Positions 62,297-64,000 of a DNA stretch of 64,000 bases are shown here, piece by piece (position 1 is the first letter of the stretch; the number at the start of each line of letters is the position of its first letter). Under the pieces are notes generated by a model that worked only from the letters and a program-made list of their open reading frames with translations, had not been told where the DNA came from and did not search any database. The position numbers were made by a program, and so were the translations under genes. Source of the stretch: Phytophthora colocasiae (Eukaryota; Oomycota; Peronosporomycetes; Peronosporales; Peronosporaceae); contig JAGKQI010000034.1 of the NCBI GenBank assembly GCA_018806915.1, positions 1,426,001 to 1,490,000 on the forward strand. The letters run 5' to 3'.

Positions 62297-63268
62297 ATGG
62301 AGCCAGAAGCATACGCTCACCTGACTCCGAGTCAGCGGGACACGCTTAACAAGCTTACGTCCTTGCTGGGCCCTGAAGGTATGGCGCACCTTGCGTCTCA
62401 AGGGCCGGAGGCCGTCAACGCGCGCCTGGAGGCATTTGCCTCGTACGAGAACGCTCTCGTTGAGCACATTCAGCGGAATGTAAAAGGAGTTAACCCCGCT
62501 CCGAGAGCTAAGCCCGTCACGCTCAGCGTGAAGACCTTTCACGGGCACGAAGGAGAGAACCTCCTACTGTGGACCCGAGAGGTCGAAATGGCCATGGGGG
62601 CCGCTATGCTCCAGTTGGAAGGCCAACGCGTGGCGTTCGCCATCTCTAAGCTCGAAGGTCGAGCACGAGAGTGGGCCTTGACGTCTGGGACGTCGGTAGA
62701 AATGGCCTTCCCCACTTGGGGTGAGCTTAAGGCCAAGCTTACGCAAGTGTTTGCTCCACCTAACCAGGCGTATCGCGTGCGGTCACGCTTCCTTGCTTGC
62801 CGACAGGGCAAGAAGGACCTAGTGGACTATGTCCAAGAGCTGCGCACGCTCATTGCCGGCATGGCTGCCGACCCTCTACCTGAGGTGGTCACCGTGACTA
62901 TCTTCATGGAAGGTTTGAGAGCTGGCGTGGCCAGGACGGAGGCATTCCGTCAGAATCCTCGCACCTTCGAGGACGCTGTCAGCGTGGCATTGAATGCTGA
63001 ACACAACTTTAAGTTGTCGAGGGTCGGTGCTAACAGCACAGGGTCCGGGGGGACCGAGCCCATGGACCTCAGCTATGCTGAAGATGAAGTAGCCGAGCTA
63101 CGAGCTGCGGTGCAGCGTATGAGCACTCGTCGGTGCCACACGTGTGGTAGTCCCACACATCTGAGGCCCAACTGCCCTCTGCGCAAAGAGCGCGCCGGCC
63201 AAACTGGTCGCAACCCTGCCGCGGGTCCCGCTTCGGGCTCTGCCCAGGGAAACGACGGCTCCCAGTAG
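62297..63268 (+). CDS. gag: Ty3/gypsy-type Gag
   Basis: From ATG 62297 the protein has 323 residues. The capsid-like retrotransposon gag domain ([50 protein letters not shown]) is followed by a zinc knuckle C-x2-C-x4-H-x4-C ([14 protein letters not shown]) and a Gly/Pro-rich tail. It packages element RNA in cytoplasmic particles. The ORF is intact. Beyond its stop, about 45 codons in another frame read like the start of a protease region (GLLVVQVDVK) before being cut at 63409. Confidence 0.85.
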   Translation: MEPEAYAHLTPSQRDTLNKLTSLLGPEGMAHLASQGPEAVNARLEAFASYENALVEHIQRNVKGVNPAPRAKPVTLSVKTFHGHEGENLLLWTREVEMAMGAAMLQLEGQRVAFAISKLEGRAREWALTSGTSVEMAFPTWGELKAKLTQVFAPPNQAYRVRSRFLACRQGKKDLVDYVQELRTLIAGMAADPLPEVVTVTIFMEGLRAGVARTEAFRQNPRTFEDAVSVALNAEHNFKLSRVGANSTGSGGTEPMDLSYAEDEVAELRAAVQRMSTRRCHTCGSPTHLRPNCPLRKERAGQTGRNPAAGPASGSAQGNDGSQ

Positions 63269-63409
63269 ACGCGGGGCGGTCTACTGGGGAAGAACTGAGT
63301 TCTGCAGTGCGTGAGAGGCACTGGGGCTCAGCCCCGAAGAGCTCCGTGCTCTTGAACACGGAACGTGTGAGCAAGCAGGGCTTGCTGGTCGTCCAGGTGG
63401 ACGTGAAGG

Positions 63410-63833
63410 TGCAGCGGGGCTGCGTAGGTGTGCACGGCACAGAGGAAGTTTAGTTGACTCGTAGAGTCCTGCTTGCAAGGCACTAGCCTTCGGTTCTATA
63501 CAAGAACCAAGTAGTCCACTAAATACGGGACTCACAGAGTCAGTGTCCCTATAACAAAGGGACTAACACTAACTATGTAAAATGCAAACTGATTTTTATT
63601 GACTTTATTGCCCTAATCCTAAATGTAACGGATTTAGTATCTAGCATACTAAATCCTAATCAAAATGCAACGTGAGGCTCTGAGGCCATCTACGTATCTA
63701 CTCGTGTGTGCCACACCATTATGTACCCACATAAATGTATCCATGAGTGTCACACACCATTGTGTACCCACATAAATGTATCCACGTGTGTCACACCACC
63801 AACGAGAAACATTCGTGTAACATCCCCGTTACA
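63410..63833 (-). repeat. Inverted LTR
   Basis: Begins TGCAGCGGGGCTGCG and ends CCCGTTACA on the plus strand, the exact ends of the forward LTR in reverse. It is longer than the forward copy by about 20 bp; tandem sub-repeats (CATTTATGTGGGTACA-type units near 63715-63785) lie in its U3 part. Confidence 0.8.
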
Positions 63834-64000
63834 CTCTCCCCCACCAAGATTCCGGATACCGTATCCGGAAAGTGTAAACACACGACGCGATTATCGGCCG
63901 ATGGCCACGGCACCTTGCCTTGCGCGGACGGCGCTGTCTCTCGTGCGTGTTACACGCCTTCGTACGCGATGCCACTTGGCATACACTTGGGCCCAATGCT
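63834..64000 (-). other. Polypurine tract and start of minus-strand retroelement interior
   Basis: On the minus strand GGTGGGGGAGAG abuts the TG of the inverted LTR, as a polypurine tract does before a 3' LTR. The remaining 150 bp are internal sequence of that element without a readable domain. Confidence 0.6.

Larger units (their letters stand above)
61835..64000. mobile_element. Gypsy-like LTR retroelement with inverted second LTR
   Basis: A forward LTR, primer-binding region and Gag are followed not by pol but by an inverted LTR, whose polypurine tract lies outside it. The internal region belonging to that LTR runs off the right edge in minus orientation. Confidence 0.75.

Noticed and set aside
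63069..63535. Minus-strand ORFs over Gag and the inverted LTR
   Set aside because: Shadows of Gag and LTR sequence with no domain.
1..64000. tRNA, rRNA or CRISPR arrays
   Set aside because: None recognised by eye on either strand; the window is eukaryotic, so CRISPR is not expected. A tRNAscan run would settle the tRNA question.

Overview
The window looks like nuclear DNA of an oomycete (Phytophthora-like stramenopile). Genes are eukaryotic, dense and intron-poor. Introns are mostly 60-135 bp with GTRNGY-type donors and CAG/TAG acceptors. Neighbouring start codons can be as little as 55 bp apart. Zoospore/flagellar genes (dynein heavy chain, IFT57) sit beside housekeeping genes, a secreted xylanase and SWIM-type Mutator-like elements. 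This assignment is inference from gene content; no search was possible. Reading frames were followed by eye and exon joins were accepted only where donor, acceptor and phase agreed.

Layout. 1-11.4 kb: a dynein-heavy-chain-like gene running off the left edge, a helix-turn-helix protein gene, then divergent IFT57. 11.5-19.9 kb: a methionine-salvage fusion (dead ARD-like cupin + MtnB + MtnC), a zinc-finger/three-repeat Myb, a FAR1-type protein sharing a 55-bp promoter with RNA polymerase III subunit RPC4, and a two-box HMG protein. 19.9-21.8 kb: a gene desert ending in a CCAAT cluster. 21.8-40 kb: a CCCH/2-oxoglutarate-oxygenase fusion, PYM, two paralogous Ser/Thr-rich membrane proteins, an unknown three-exon gene, an EF-hand FUN14 protein, an SLC1 transporter, a ceramide synthase, a Nup43-like WD40 protein, a GDAP2 homologue, a CUE-like protein and a Sac1 phosphatase.

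40-50.2 kb is the accessory heart of the window. Three tandem copies of one MFS transporter gene are each broken by a different lesion. Copy 1 has a Trp-to-stop change, a small frameshift and an inserted 1.54-kb element with 51-bp terminal inverted repeats, a 9-bp target duplication and a captured ABC-transporter fragment (a Pack-MULE). Copy 2 is cut off by a multi-exon MULE whose transposase C-terminus is inverted. Copy 3 has a deletion frameshift. A hAT relic lies just upstream.

50.2-59.9 kb returns to housekeeping: an oomycete-type membrane protein, a UFD1-UBX-UBA fusion, exosome subunit RRP42, a GH10 xylanase and a 1037-residue disordered basic protein. 60-64 kb is transposon debris: a decayed ORF carrying a 33-bp copy of the neighbouring gene, Harbinger-like fragments, and a gypsy-like LTR element in which the second LTR is inverted relative to the first.
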